DNA of 64,000 bases from RGIG9041 sp045657265 (lineage in GTDB: Bacteria; Bacillota; Clostridia; Oscillospirales; QAKW01): NCBI GenBank assembly GCA_045657265.1, contig JAZOSU010000013.1, positions 1 through 64,000 on the forward strand, written 5' to 3'. Positions 1 to 7,263 of this stretch are shown here, piece after piece. Under the pieces are notes generated by a model, which was not told where the DNA came from, ran no database searches, and worked only from the letters and a program-made list of their open reading frames with translations. The stretch's first letter is position 1. Every line of letters starts with the position of its first letter. The translations under genes and the position numbers were made by a program.

Positions 1-39
1 TTCCAAGCGAATATTTTTTAACAGTCTCAAGTAATAAAG

Positions 40-75
40 AAACCTCCTTTTTAATATGTATTAGAAAGGAGGTTT
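40..75 (+). promoter_or_regulatory. Hairpin that contains the yabP ribosome-binding site
   Basis: An 11-bp perfect inverted repeat (AAACCTCCTTT at 40-50, AAAGGAGGTTT at 65-75) is followed by TTGTT. The right arm carries the AAAGGAGG Shine-Dalgarno of yabP (ATG at 81). The structure could act as a weak terminator for the gene to the left and would hide the yabP ribosome-binding site when folded. The regulatory role is inference. Confidence 0.5.
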
Positions 76-80
76 TTGTT

Positions 81-374
81 ATGCAACAACAAGAAAAAAT
101 CACAAGACCTAAAATGCCCCACAATCTGATTATGGAAGGCAGAAAAAAGTTAACTATATCGGGAGTCCTGGACATAGACAGTTTTAACGAGCAAGGTGTC
201 ATTGCACTTACTGAACAAGGAATACTCATAATCAAAGGTATTGATATACACATCAACAAGTTAAACGTAGACAGCGGAGACATCAGCATAGAATCAAAAG
301 AAATTATCTCACTGACATACACTGACATTCACGACAAAAAAACAGGCTCTATTCTGAAGAGTCTTTTTAAATAA
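81..374 (+). CDS. yabP: Sporulation protein YabP (YabP/YqfC family)
   Basis: This 97-residue protein is recognised as YabP/YqfC, a small family needed for sporulation and expressed in the mother cell in Bacillus. The LTISGVLDIDSF segment near residues 24-35 and the following short beta-rich repeats are typical, and the length matches the family. AAAGGAGG lies 8 nt before the ATG. The next gene, yabQ, begins 1 nt after the stop, so the two are cotranscribed and probably translationally coupled, in the same order as in Bacillus (yabP-yabQ-divIC). The gene starts right behind a hairpin that contains its ribosome-binding site. Confidence 0.9.
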   Translation: MQQQEKITRPKMPHNLIMEGRKKLTISGVLDIDSFNEQGVIALTEQGILIIKGIDIHINKLNVDSGDISIESKEIISLTYTDIHDKKTGSILKSLFK

Positions 375-375
375 T

Positions 376-990
376 ATGGAAATATCGGTCTCTAATCAAC
401 TTTTTAATTTTCTGTTAGCACTACAAACAGGAGCTGTAATTTCATTAATCTATGATTTTTTTCGCATTATACGTCTTTCATTCAAAAACGGAAAAGTTTC
501 AGTGTTTATTGAAGACATACTGTTCACGTTTATATCTTTCATAATAATCACTTTGTTCTTTTCAACTTACAATGACGGAGTTTTTAGGATATATTTATTT
601 TTTGGCATTGTTTCGGGATACTTTATATGTCACTACACTTTAGGGTATCTTATAATACTACAAGCAAAGCTAATTATAAAGATTACAAAAGCCATAATCC
701 GAATAATTTTGCTACCTTTCAAGATTCTATTTAAGGTTATTTGTAAATTTTTGATGAAAATAAAAATATTTTTAAAAAAAGCCTTTATTTTTTTGAAAAG
801 AAGATGTATTATAATAAAGAAGTGTTTTAAAAAATCAGAAAAAGGAGTGATAAGTACAAATGGCAAAAGCAACAAAAAAAGGCACAAGTCTTTTAGTAAA
901 AATCGTTTTCGCCTTAGTTATCATCTACCTTTTATACATATTCATAGGACTACAAGTACAAATAAACGAAAAAAAAGCTCAAATAAATAA
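376..990 (+). CDS. yabQ: Spore cortex biosynthesis protein YabQ
   Basis: The N-terminal 100 residues carry several hydrophobic segments and the QTGAVISLIYDFFRIIR motif of YabQ, a membrane protein needed for spore cortex formation. From about residue 95 the protein becomes a Lys/Ile/Phe-rich helical tail. The frame runs 131 nt into divIC. That tail end (Ser/Lys/Arg-rich) reads like out-of-frame sequence, and a TGA-TAA pair at 848-853 lies in the divIC frame just before the divIC start. A single-base change in one of the A/T runs at 750-840 would end YabQ there at about 158 residues. The true C-terminus is therefore uncertain. Confidence 0.8.
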   Translation: MEISVSNQLFNFLLALQTGAVISLIYDFFRIIRLSFKNGKVSVFIEDILFTFISFIIITLFFSTYNDGVFRIYLFFGIVSGYFICHYTLGYLIILQAKLIIKITKAIIRIILLPFKILFKVICKFLMKIKIFLKKAFIFLKRRCIIIKKCFKKSEKGVISTNGKSNKKRHKSFSKNRFRLSYHLPFIHIHRTTSTNKRKKSSNK

Positions 991-1144
991 GCTTGATATC
1001 CAGATTTCCAACAAAGCAACCGAAAATCAACAGTTATCTGACATACTTGATGCTGAAGTTGATTCAGAATACGTTGAAAAAGTTGCGAGAGATTTAGGAT
1101 ATGTAAATTCAGATGAGAAAATATATCAAAGTATTACAGACTAA
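860..1144 (+). CDS. divIC: Septum formation initiator DivIC/FtsB family
   Basis: This 94-residue protein has a short basic N-terminus, one membrane segment (about residues 13-32), a coiled coil (about 33-65) and a C-terminal VEKVARDLGYVNSDEKIY segment typical of DivIC/FtsB. These bitopic proteins sit in the divisome and link septal peptidoglycan synthesis to FtsL. The start is supported by AAAGGAGTG 11 nt upstream. It follows yabP-yabQ as in other endospore formers and is closed by a strong terminator at 1151-1189. Confidence 0.92.
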   Translation: MAKATKKGTSLLVKIVFALVIIYLLYIFIGLQVQINEKKAQINKLDIQISNKATENQQLSDILDAEVDSEYVEKVARDLGYVNSDEKIYQSITD

Positions 1145-1150
1145 AAACAC

Positions 1151-1189
1151 AAAACGGAGATGCTTCGTAAAGAAGCAGTCTCCGTTTTT
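1151..1189 (+). terminator. Terminator of yabP-yabQ-divIC
   Basis: The stem AACGGAGA/TGCTTC pairs with GAAGCA/TCTCCGTT around a GTAAA loop, with one bulge, and ends in a T-run. Confidence 0.85.
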
Positions 1190-1201
1190 ATTATGTAAAA
1201 C

Positions 1202-1232
1202 AAAACCGACAAGTCAAAGCTTGTCGGTTTTT
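1202..1232 (-). terminator. Terminator downstream of tRNA-Ser, probably bidirectional
   Basis: AAAACCGACAAG and CTTGTCGGTTTTT form a 12-bp stem around TCAAAG. It lies directly 3' of the minus-strand tRNA-Ser and has T/A runs on both sides. Confidence 0.75.
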
Positions 1233-1233
1233 C

Positions 1234-1325
1234 TGGCGGAGATGTGGGGATTTGAACCCCAGCGCTGGCAAAACCAACCTACCGGATTTCGAATCCGGAC
1301 CCTTCAACCACTTGGGTACATCTCC
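1234..1325 (-). tRNA. tRNA-Ser(CGA)
   Basis: On the minus strand a 92-nt tRNA with encoded CCA is seen: acceptor GGAGATG/CATCTCC, a long variable arm typical of class II tRNA, T-loop TTCAAAT, and an anticodon stem CCGGA/TCCGG enclosing the loop TTCGAAA. The anticodon is CGA, reading UCG serine codons. Confidence 0.95.
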
Positions 1326-1343
1326 AGATACTATTTAATTTGA

Positions 1344-1370
1344 TAAAAAAACCGGTATTACTACCGGTTT
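1344..1370 (-). terminator. Terminator of rpsT
   Basis: AAACCGGTA and TACCGGTTT pair around TTAC. On the minus strand the stem is followed by a run of T. It sits 6 nt past the rpsT stop. Confidence 0.75.
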
Positions 1371-1375
1371 TATCG

Positions 1376-1639
1376 TTATGCAAGTTTATTGAGCTTTAAT
1401 GTCAATGCGCTCTTTTTTCTATTGGCATTGTTTTTGTGGATATTATTGGTCTTTTCAGCCTTTTCTATCTTTTTAACAGCTTCAACATATGCAACTTTAG
1501 CAGCTTCTTTCTCCCCTGCCTGTACAAGTGCTTCAAACTTTTTGATAGAAGATCTAAGCTCTGACTTGATCATTTTGTTCTGTAATGTTTTGGTGCTGAT
1601 TACTAAGCATCTCTTTTTAGCAGATTTAATGTTTGGCAT
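1376..1639 (-). CDS. rpsT: 30S ribosomal protein S20
   Basis: The 87-residue basic protein begins MPNIKSAKKR and has the alanine/lysine-rich helical pattern of S20, a primary 16S rRNA binder in the small subunit. I chose the ATG at 1639. A GTG 9 nt upstream is also in frame, but it overlaps the AAGGAGG Shine-Dalgarno, which is ideally spaced (about 8 nt) for the ATG. The gene is monocistronic with its own terminator. Confidence 0.95.
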   Translation of the reverse strand: MPNIKSAKKRCLVISTKTLQNKMIKSELRSSIKKFEALVQAGEKEAAKVAYVEAVKKIEKAEKTNNIHKNNANRKKSALTLKLNKLA

Positions 1640-1821
1640 TCCTGGCACCTCCTTTTAATATTTCTTAAAATAGCAAGTAATATTTTAGCATTAAAATTCA
1701 ATAAAATCAAGTGTTTTTACAAAAAATATCTATTTTTATTTAATTAAAAGTTTATACACTGCCCAACTTTTAGTTGCAAGAGATTATTTATACTCTTTTT
1801 AACCGCATTAAAATGCTGAGT

Positions 1822-2496
1822 TTACCACATATCTTCTTTTGTTCTGCGGACATCATCTAAATATCCAATTATAATTTTTTCGGCATTAAATCTTTTTACA
1901 AAGTTAGAAAACAGCTCAACATATTCATTATTTACAACTGTTATAGTTTCGCACGTCAACAGGCATTACTATTTTTTCGCCATTATATTCAAATACATAT
2001 CCATATTCATCAACACCACTATGGTCACTTTCAAAAACAGATATTCTGACATTTCCAATGTTTTCATCTTCCCCTGCCGATACAAAGATACACTTTTTTT
2101 CATATTCCGCGACAAGCTTTGACATAAAATCCGGAACAAAACATTTAACATTATTCGGTAAACACTCAATTATTTCTTTTTCAAAATGGTCGAATGGCTG
2201 TGAGTAAACAAAACAGCATCAAATCTATTATTATATTCAAAAAATAAATTTCTGTTTTTATTGGAAAATGGAAGTTTATGAAAACTCGGGTCAACAGCTA
2301 TCAAAATCTCTCCGAGTTTCAAGACATATGATGCAGGTGCAAGCGCAGCTATCAAACAATCTTGTTTTGAAATGTTATCAAATATATTACCAATATGATA
2401 TTTATAATTTTTATATTTTCTAAATGCAAACTTTTTAGAAACAAACTGATATGCAACATTTTTAAAATGCCATTCAAAATTAACAAAACCACCTCG
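1822..2496 (-). pseudogene. Decayed metallo-beta-lactamase-fold hydrolase
   Basis: On the minus strand three frames together spell one protein of the metallo-beta-lactamase fold (UlaG-like). The N-terminal part (about 2496-2190) ends at THSHS followed by a frame break. In the next frame the expected continuation appears (SDHFEKEIIECLPNN, then the segment at 2125-1928 with GNVRISVFESDHSG). A third frame gives ELFSNFVKRFNAEKIIIGYLDD to a stop at 1822. The broken THSHSDH segment is the HxHxDH metal site. At least two frameshifts (near 2195 and near 1935) and no good start codon mark it as a pseudogene. It lies divergent to the sigma factor gene. Confidence 0.7.
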
Positions 2497-2568
2497 CTAA
2501 TATTATACAGTTTTAACGAAAAAAAACAATAATTCCATAAAAAATTGTAAGATTTTTGGAGATTTACC

Positions 2569-2623
2569 TTGACTTTTCAATACTATCATTGTACAATTTT
2601 AATAATAATCTAAGAAATTGTAC
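2569..2623 (+). promoter_or_regulatory. Promoter of the sigma-factor gene with an inverted repeat over the -10
   Basis: TTGACT (2569-2574) and TACAAT (2592-2597) are separated by 17 nt, a near-consensus vegetative promoter. The -10 lies inside an inverted repeat GTACAATTT (2591-2599) ... AAATTGTAC (2615-2623), which could be an operator or form a 5' hairpin in the leader. Confidence 0.65.
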
Positions 2624-2650
2624 ATTATTTTTATTTAAAGGAAGCATTTT

Positions 2651-3196
2651 TTGTTACAACCAGTGGAATTTGATACAATTATAAATCAGGCAAAAAACGG
2701 TGATGAAATTGCACTTGGCAAGTTGATTAAAGAGTTTTCTTCAATCATATCCGGAATATCCAAGTCTTATTTTCTTTACGGCGGAGATATTGAAGATTTA
2801 TATCAGATAGGTCTTATTGGATTTTATGATGCAATACAAAAATTTGACTTTACTAAAAATGATAATTTTACAAAATTTGCAAAAATTTGTATACACAGCA
2901 AAATAATTGATGCTATAAAAGAAGCAAACCGTAAAAAGCATTCACCTCTCAATACCGCAGTGGGAATTGACAACGTCAGTATTACCAGCAGCATTGATCC
3001 CGAAAAGAGATTTATTGTAAGGGAACAGCTTTTATCTGTTTATTCTGCAATAGATGTCCGATTATCCGACTATGAGAAGAAAGTTCTTAATTTATATATA
3101 GACGGACTTTCATATAAAGACATAGCAACGCGTATAGGAACAACTCCGAAATCAGTTGACAATGCAATTTCACGTATACGCAACAAATTAGTTTAA
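2651..3196 (+). CDS. RNA polymerase sigma-70 family factor (SigH-like)
   Basis: The 181-residue protein has region 2 (DIEDLYQIGLIGFYDAIQKFD, about residues 46-66), the segment KFAKICIHSKIIDAIKEANR of region 2.3-2.4, and a C-terminal sigma-4 helix-turn-helix (LSYKDIATRIGTTPKSVDNAISRIRNKL). This is the compact sigma-H/sporulation-type layout without region 3. The start is TTG at 2651, with AAAGGAAG 8 nt upstream. It has its own promoter. The role could be transition-state or stationary-phase transcription; which sigma subgroup it belongs to cannot be decided by eye. Confidence 0.8.
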   Translation: MLQPVEFDTIINQAKNGDEIALGKLIKEFSSIISGISKSYFLYGGDIEDLYQIGLIGFYDAIQKFDFTKNDNFTKFAKICIHSKIIDAIKEANRKKHSPLNTAVGIDNVSITSSIDPEKRFIVREQLLSVYSAIDVRLSDYEKKVLNLYIDGLSYKDIATRIGTTPKSVDNAISRIRNKLV

Positions 3197-3206
3197 TGCC
3201 CAAAAA

Positions 3207-3262
3207 AGCTAAGTGGCGGAGCGCTGGTAACTCAGAGGGGACGGTTCAATTCCGTTAAGGGT
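3207..3262 (+). other. tRNA-like remnant
   Basis: Between the sigma gene and the zinc-ribbon gene, GGCGGAGCGCTGGTAACTC resembles a D-arm region. GACGG-TTCAATT-CCGTT forms a perfect T-arm with a canonical T-loop. No anticodon arm or paired acceptor stem is visible, so this looks like a decayed or unusual tRNA-like structure in the leader of the next gene. Confidence 0.35.
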
Positions 3263-3299
3263 AAAAAATATTACATACCACAAGAGAGGTAAAAGCAAA

Positions 3300-3578
3300 A
3301 TGTACGAGGACAAGAAAATCATTTGCAAAGACTGTGGCCAGGAATTTACTTTCACAGCCGGCGAACAGGAATTTTATGCAGAGAAAGGCTTCCAGAATGA
3401 GCCCCAGAGATGCAAAGCTTGCAGAGATGCAAAGAAAGCTGCTGCTAAAGGTCAGCGCGTTCTTTACGATGCAGTTTGTGCAGAATGTGGCAAAGAAGCT
3501 AAAGTTCCCTTCCAGCCTACAGAAGACAGACCTGTTTACTGTAGCGAGTGCTACGCTAAAATTAAAGAGCAGGCATAA
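3300..3578 (+). CDS. Zinc-ribbon domain protein (two CxxC pairs)
   Basis: The 92-residue protein has CKDCGQEF near the N-terminus, CKACRDAKK, then a second ribbon with CAECGKEAKVPF and CSECYAKI. This matches the small CxxCx(n)CxxC zinc-binding proteins common in Clostridia, which are often cold-shock-like or of unknown role. AGAGGT lies 9 nt before the ATG. The gene is monocistronic with a terminator at 3592-3621. Function is unknown; nucleic-acid binding is plausible. Confidence 0.75.
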   Translation: MYEDKKIICKDCGQEFTFTAGEQEFYAEKGFQNEPQRCKACRDAKKAAAKGQRVLYDAVCAECGKEAKVPFQPTEDRPVYCSECYAKIKEQA

Positions 3579-3591
3579 GACAAAAAAGTTT

Positions 3592-3621
3592 AAACGGTGC
3601 ATTTAAAATGCACCGTTTTTT
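3592..3621 (+). terminator. Terminator of the zinc-ribbon gene
   Basis: AAACGGTGCAT and ATGCACCGTTTTTT pair around TTAAA. The T-run touches the stop codon of the convergent gene. Confidence 0.85.
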
Positions 3622-3818
3622 CATTCCATAAAATCATTTATTATATCCATAACCGTTACCATAGTTACATTCCCTCTTTCTATTTTTCTGCATAACTCGG
3701 TTATAGATTTTTCATTTGTTGTTATATCGTCTATCCTAAGTGTATCGTTTCCGCATTCACATATCATACCGTAAAAAACAATACCGTTATTATCAGTTTT
3801 AGTCGTTGTACATTTCAT
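3621..3818 (-). CDS. Small DUF6514-like protein
   Basis: The 65-residue protein contains VFYGMICECGNDTLRIDDITTNE and a C-terminal VTVMDIINDFME. This is the pattern of small clostridial proteins called DUF6514, of unknown function; the assignment is by memory and tentative. Two in-frame ATGs exist (3824 and 3818). AGGAGG is only 2 nt from the first but 8 nt from the second, so 3818 is preferred. It has its own promoter (3839-3867) and ends in the T-run of the convergent terminator. Confidence 0.6.
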   Translation of the reverse strand: MKCTTTKTDNNGIVFYGMICECGNDTLRIDDITTNEKSITELCRKIERGNVTMVTVMDIINDFME

Positions 3819-3838
3819 ATTCATATCCTCCTATTATA

Positions 3839-3867
3839 ATTGTACAACCACTTGATTTCTTCAGCAA
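3839..3867 (-). promoter_or_regulatory. Promoter of the DUF6514-like gene
   Basis: On the minus strand, TTGCTG and TACAAT are separated by 17 nt. The surrounding TTGTACAATT is the same motif as at the sigma-factor promoter (2590-2599). Confidence 0.5.
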
Positions 3868-3906
3868 TACATTATCAATCGACACATTTCGTTGAAAATC
3901 GAAAAA

Positions 3907-3937
3907 TGTCCGAAAGCTTATGCTTTCGGACATTTTT
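3907..3937 (-). terminator. Terminator after ferritin
   Basis: TGTCCGAAAGC pairs with GCTTTCGGACA around TTAT. T-runs are present on both strands, so it can also stop transcripts from the left. Confidence 0.8.
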
Positions 3938-3939
3938 TG

Positions 3940-4452
3940 TTAAAGAGAGAGACTTGGTGCTGTATATACTCTTGCTGCAAGTTCCTGATCTAAAAGATAC
4001 AGGCTTTTAGGATCATCACCGAAAAGATTATATTTACTCACAAGTTTATCTGCATTTTCCTCTTCTTCAAGCTGTTCTTTTACAAACCAATCAAGAAACT
4101 GCATACTTCTGAAGTCTTTAACATCGTATGCCGCCTCATAGATAGCGTGAATAAGACTTGTCACATAACGTTCATGTTCTGCGCCTGCCAGAAGAGGCTG
4201 AAGATGATTTGTGAAATTCTTAGAAGGATCATCAATGAGTTTAAGTTTAGGTTTTACACCGTTGCTCTGAAGATATTTCATAAAGAGCATTGCGTGGTCA
4301 CGCTCTTCCTGAGCCTGAATGGTATACCAATTAGCAAAACCGTCCAGATCGTTATCTTCATAGTAATTAGCTATTTCCAGATATAAATAAGCGCTATAGA
4401 ATTCTTTAGTAATCTGATCATTTAAAAGAGCAACAACTTTTTTATTGAGCAT
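3940..4452 (-). CDS. ftn: Ferritin
   Basis: The 170-residue four-helix protein shows the ferroxidase residues of bacterial ferritin: E in ITKEFYSAY, the EERDHA pair near residue 50, and the later QFLDWFVKEQLEEE helix. It oxidises Fe(II) and stores iron in a 24-mer, lowering free iron during peroxide stress. It is the last gene of the run perR - reverse rubrerythrin - ferritin (23 nt gap to the gene before), ending at the hairpin at 3907-3937. Confidence 0.93.
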   Translation of the reverse strand: MLNKKVVALLNDQITKEFYSAYLYLEIANYYEDNDLDGFANWYTIQAQEERDHAMLFMKYLQSNGVKPKLKLIDDPSKNFTNHLQPLLAGAEHERYVTSLIHAIYEAAYDVKDFRSMQFLDWFVKEQLEEEENADKLVSKYNLFGDDPKSLYLLDQELAARVYTAPSLSL

Positions 4453-4475
4453 ACAATCACCAACCCAACATAAAT

Positions 4476-5021
4476 TTATTTAAAATATCTGTTTAAAAGT
4501 CCTTCAAAAGCCTTGCCGTGGCGAGCTTCATCTCTTGCCATTTCATGAACTGTATCATGAATTGCATCAAGACCTGCCTTTTTAGCACGAACAGCAAGGT
4601 CTGTTTTACCTGCTGTAGCACCGTTTTCAGCATCTACTCTCATTTCAAGATTTTTCTTTGTGCTATCTGTTACAACTTCACCGAGAAGTTCTGCAAATTT
4701 AGCAGCGTGTTCAGCTTCTTCATAGGCTGCTTTTTCCCAATAAAGACCGATTTCAGGATAGCCTTCACGATGTGCAACTCTTGCCATTGCAAGATACATA
4801 CCCACTTCTGTACATTCACCCATAAAGTTTGCGCGAAGATCTTCTTTGATATCTTCTGTTACTTCAGGAGCCTGAGCTACACCAACGATATGTTCAGCAG
4901 CCCAGCTCATTTCTGTCATTTCTTCGAATTTTTCTGCAGGCTGTTTACATACAGGGCATTTTTCGGGAGCAGCATCGCCTTCGTGAACATATCCGCATAC
5001 TTTACAAACAAATTTTTTCAT
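4476..5021 (-). CDS. Reverse rubrerythrin (NADH peroxidase type)
   Basis: The rubredoxin domain comes first (CKVCG at 6-10 and CPVCK at 22-26), followed by a ferritin-like di-iron domain (ECTEVGMYLAM, EEAEHAAKF, DEARHGKAF). This inverted order defines reverse rubrerythrins, which reduce hydrogen peroxide in anaerobes using electrons relayed through rubredoxin. Length 181 residues fits. A good AAGGAG precedes the ATG. It lies between perR and ferritin with short gaps, so it is almost surely controlled from the perR promoter and its upstream palindrome. Confidence 0.93.
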   Translation of the reverse strand: MKKFVCKVCGYVHEGDAAPEKCPVCKQPAEKFEEMTEMSWAAEHIVGVAQAPEVTEDIKEDLRANFMGECTEVGMYLAMARVAHREGYPEIGLYWEKAAYEEAEHAAKFAELLGEVVTDSTKKNLEMRVDAENGATAGKTDLAVRAKKAGLDAIHDTVHEMARDEARHGKAFEGLLNRYFK

Positions 5022-5058
5022 AATCTTTAAATCTCCTTAAAATTAATTATATATTATT

Positions 5059-5457
5059 TTATTTATTACATTTATTACAAATACCACCGAAATACACGTC
5101 TTTGATATTTGTTTCAAATCCGTCCAGACCTGTAACTGTCAGTTCAGAAACGTTAAAATCGTAAATACTTTTACATTTTTCACATTTAAAATGGCCATGC
5201 ATACTAACATCAGCATCAAATCTGGTACGTTCCCCGTCCAGCTTAACCTCTATTGCAAGGCCTTTTTCCACAAGAGAGTTCAATACATTATAAACAGTAG
5301 CTCTTGTAATACTGTTTTGTTCTTTTTTCATAGCCTCATAAACTTCTTCTGCATCGGGATGAGTTTTATATTTTTCAAGATACTCATAAACCCACAGTCT
5401 TTGCGGCGTAACTCGAAGTCCGGAGTTATGAAGTTTATCACAAATTTCTTTTTTCAT
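5059..5457 (-). CDS. perR: Fur-family peroxide regulator (PerR-like)
   Basis: The protein has 132 residues from MKKEICDKL. The winged helix carries LRVTPQRLWVYEYL and TRATVYNVLNSL. The C-terminal part carries HFKCEKC and GGICNKCNK, the two structural-zinc CxxC pairs. These features fit PerR rather than Fur, as does the gene's place ahead of two peroxide-defence genes. I chose the ATG at 5457 because AAGGAGG lies 5 nt upstream; an ATG 36 nt earlier has no such site. A perfect palindrome just upstream of the -35 suggests autoregulation. Confidence 0.88.
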   Translation of the reverse strand: MKKEICDKLHNSGLRVTPQRLWVYEYLEKYKTHPDAEEVYEAMKKEQNSITRATVYNVLNSLVEKGLAIEVKLDGERTRFDADVSMHGHFKCEKCKSIYDFNVSELTVTGLDGFETNIKDVYFGGICNKCNK

Positions 5458-5483
5458 ATTACCTCCTTCCCTTTTATGATTCA

Positions 5484-5538
5484 AGTTTACCACACAAATA
5501 CACGCTTGTCAAGAGTTTTTTAGAATAATTCTAAAAAA
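5484..5538 (-). promoter_or_regulatory. perR operon promoter with upstream PerR/Fur-type box
   Basis: On the minus strand TTGACA (5512-5507) and TAAACT (5489-5484) are 17 nt apart. Next to the -35 lies a 23-bp palindrome, TTTTTTAGAAT-A-ATTCTAAAAAA (5516-5538), close to the AT-rich 7-1-7 boxes of PerR/Fur regulators. Confidence 0.75.
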
Positions 5539-5554
5539 ATAATTAATCAAAATA

Positions 5555-5591
5555 AAATGCACGTTCACAATTAATAAAACGTGCATTTTTT
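5555..5591 (-). terminator. Terminator of gltX-glnS
   Basis: AAATGCACGTT and AACGTGCATTT form an 11-bp stem with T-rich flanks on both strands. Confidence 0.75.
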
Positions 5592-5604
5592 ACATTATTA
5601 TATA

Positions 5605-7260
5605 TTATTTACCTTTACTGTCACGAAGTTCAACAATTGAGTTAAACACAAGTTTATCAGTCTGTTTATTATCGCGGCAGAAATATCCGTTTCTTACAAA
5701 CTGGAATTTATCAAGCGGTTTTGCATCTGCAAGGGCTATTTCAACTTTTGCATTTTCAAATTTGCAAACAGAATCTGTATTAAGATAATCCCCGTAGGTT
5801 TTATCTTCAGGCATTGTAACGAGGTTTTCCTCTGTAAAGAGTTTATCGTATTTAATTATCTGAGCATCTGCGCAATTTGAAGCAGAAACCCAATGAATAG
5901 TACCTTTGATTTTTCGTCCGTCAGAGGGCATATTACTTCCTGTTTCAAGGTCAGCAGTACATCTGATAAGAGTAACCTCACCGTTATCGTCTGTTTCATA
6001 GCCTACACATTTAATAATGTAAGAATTCATAAGGCGGACTTCATTTTCAGGGAAAAGTCTGAAGAATTTCGGCACTTTCTCTGTTTTGAAGTCTGCTTTT
6101 TCGATATAAAGTTCTCTTGTGAAAGGTATTTTTCTTGTTCCTGCATTTTCGTCGTTAGGATTATTATTTGCCTCAAAGTATTCCACTTTATCTTCGGGAT
6201 AGTTTTCAATAACGACTTTAACAGGGTCAATAACAGCTATTCTACGCTGCGCGCTATAGTTGAGTTCATCTCTGACGCAATGTTCCAGAAGACCTACGTC
6301 TACTATTGAAAAGGCTTTTGAAACACCTGCTTTTTTAACAAACTCAATAATTGAAGAAGGTGTATAACCACGTCTGCGAAGACCGCAAAGAGTAGGCATT
6401 CTCGGGTCATCCCAACCGTCAACTATCCCTGTTTCAACAAGTTCACGAAGATATCTTTTACTCATCACAGTATGAGTAACATTAAGTCTTGCAAATTCAT
6501 ACTGATGGGGTTTATGCTCAAAACCTATTTTATTTACAACCCAATCATAAAGAGGGCGGTGGTTTTCAAATTCCAATGAACAAAGAGAATGTGTAATACC
6601 CTCAAGAGCATCCTGAATAGGATGAGCAAAATCATAAAGAGGATAGATACACCATTTATTACCCTGACGGTGATGATGAGTATGGCTGATTCTGTAAATT
6701 GCAGGGTCACGCATATTCATATTAGGGCTTGACATATCAATTTTTGCACGAAGAGTACAAGCGCCGTCTTCAAACTCACCGTTTTTCATTTTTTCAAACA
6801 GTTCAAGGTTTTCTTCAACAGTTCTGTTTCTGTAAGGGCTTTCTTTACCGGGTGCAGTAAGAGTACCTCTGTACTCACGCATCTGTTCGGAATTCAAATC
6901 ACAAACGTATGCATCGCCCTGTTTGATAAGCTGAACAGCATATTCGTAACATTTATCAAAATAGTCAGAACCGTAAAAAATACCGCCGTTTGGCTCACAA
7001 CCGAGCCATTTAAGGTCTTCGTATATACTTTTTACATATTCGTCGTCTTCTTTAACAGGGTTTGTATCATCATAACGAAGATTAAAAAGTCCGTCATATT
7101 TCTGTGCCGTAAAGTGATTAATAAATATTGCTTTAGCACTTCCTATATGAAGATAGCCGTTAGGCTCGGGTGGGAATCTTGTATGAATCTTTTGTACTTT
7201 CCCCTCTTCAATATCTTTATCTATTATATCGTGAATAAAAAAGGATGTCATTTCTTCCAT
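5605..7260 (-). CDS. glnS: Glutaminyl-tRNA synthetase
   Basis: The 551-residue class I synthetase has RFPPEPNGYLHIGSAKA (HIGH motif) near residue 30, DDTNP, the catalytic-core segment around HRPLYDWV, and VMSKRYL as the KMSKS loop, followed by the beta-barrel anticodon domain. It charges tRNA-Gln directly. Many Firmicutes lack GlnRS and use the GatCAB amidotransferase instead, so its presence is informative. AAGGAG lies 9 nt before the ATG, which is 4 nt from the gltX stop: a two-gene operon. Confidence 0.95.
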   Translation of the reverse strand: MEEMTSFFIHDIIDKDIEEGKVQKIHTRFPPEPNGYLHIGSAKAIFINHFTAQKYDGLFNLRYDDTNPVKEDDEYVKSIYEDLKWLGCEPNGGIFYGSDYFDKCYEYAVQLIKQGDAYVCDLNSEQMREYRGTLTAPGKESPYRNRTVEENLELFEKMKNGEFEDGACTLRAKIDMSSPNMNMRDPAIYRISHTHHHRQGNKWCIYPLYDFAHPIQDALEGITHSLCSLEFENHRPLYDWVVNKIGFEHKPHQYEFARLNVTHTVMSKRYLRELVETGIVDGWDDPRMPTLCGLRRRGYTPSSIIEFVKKAGVSKAFSIVDVGLLEHCVRDELNYSAQRRIAVIDPVKVVIENYPEDKVEYFEANNNPNDENAGTRKIPFTRELYIEKADFKTEKVPKFFRLFPENEVRLMNSYIIKCVGYETDDNGEVTLIRCTADLETGSNMPSDGRKIKGTIHWVSASNCADAQIIKYDKLFTEENLVTMPEDKTYGDYLNTDSVCKFENAKVEIALADAKPLDKFQFVRNGYFCRDNKQTDKLVFNSIVELRDSKGK

Positions 7261-7263
7261 ATT

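Noticed and set aside
1113..1343. A 76-codon plus-strand frame over the tRNA-Ser region
   Set aside because: It is the complement of the tRNA and two terminators and has no ribosome site.
4518..5030. A 170-codon frame antisense to reverse rubrerythrin
   Set aside because: It is Cys/Phe-rich shadow sequence from the complementary strand of a well-conserved gene; the same applies to most antisense frames in the chromosome.
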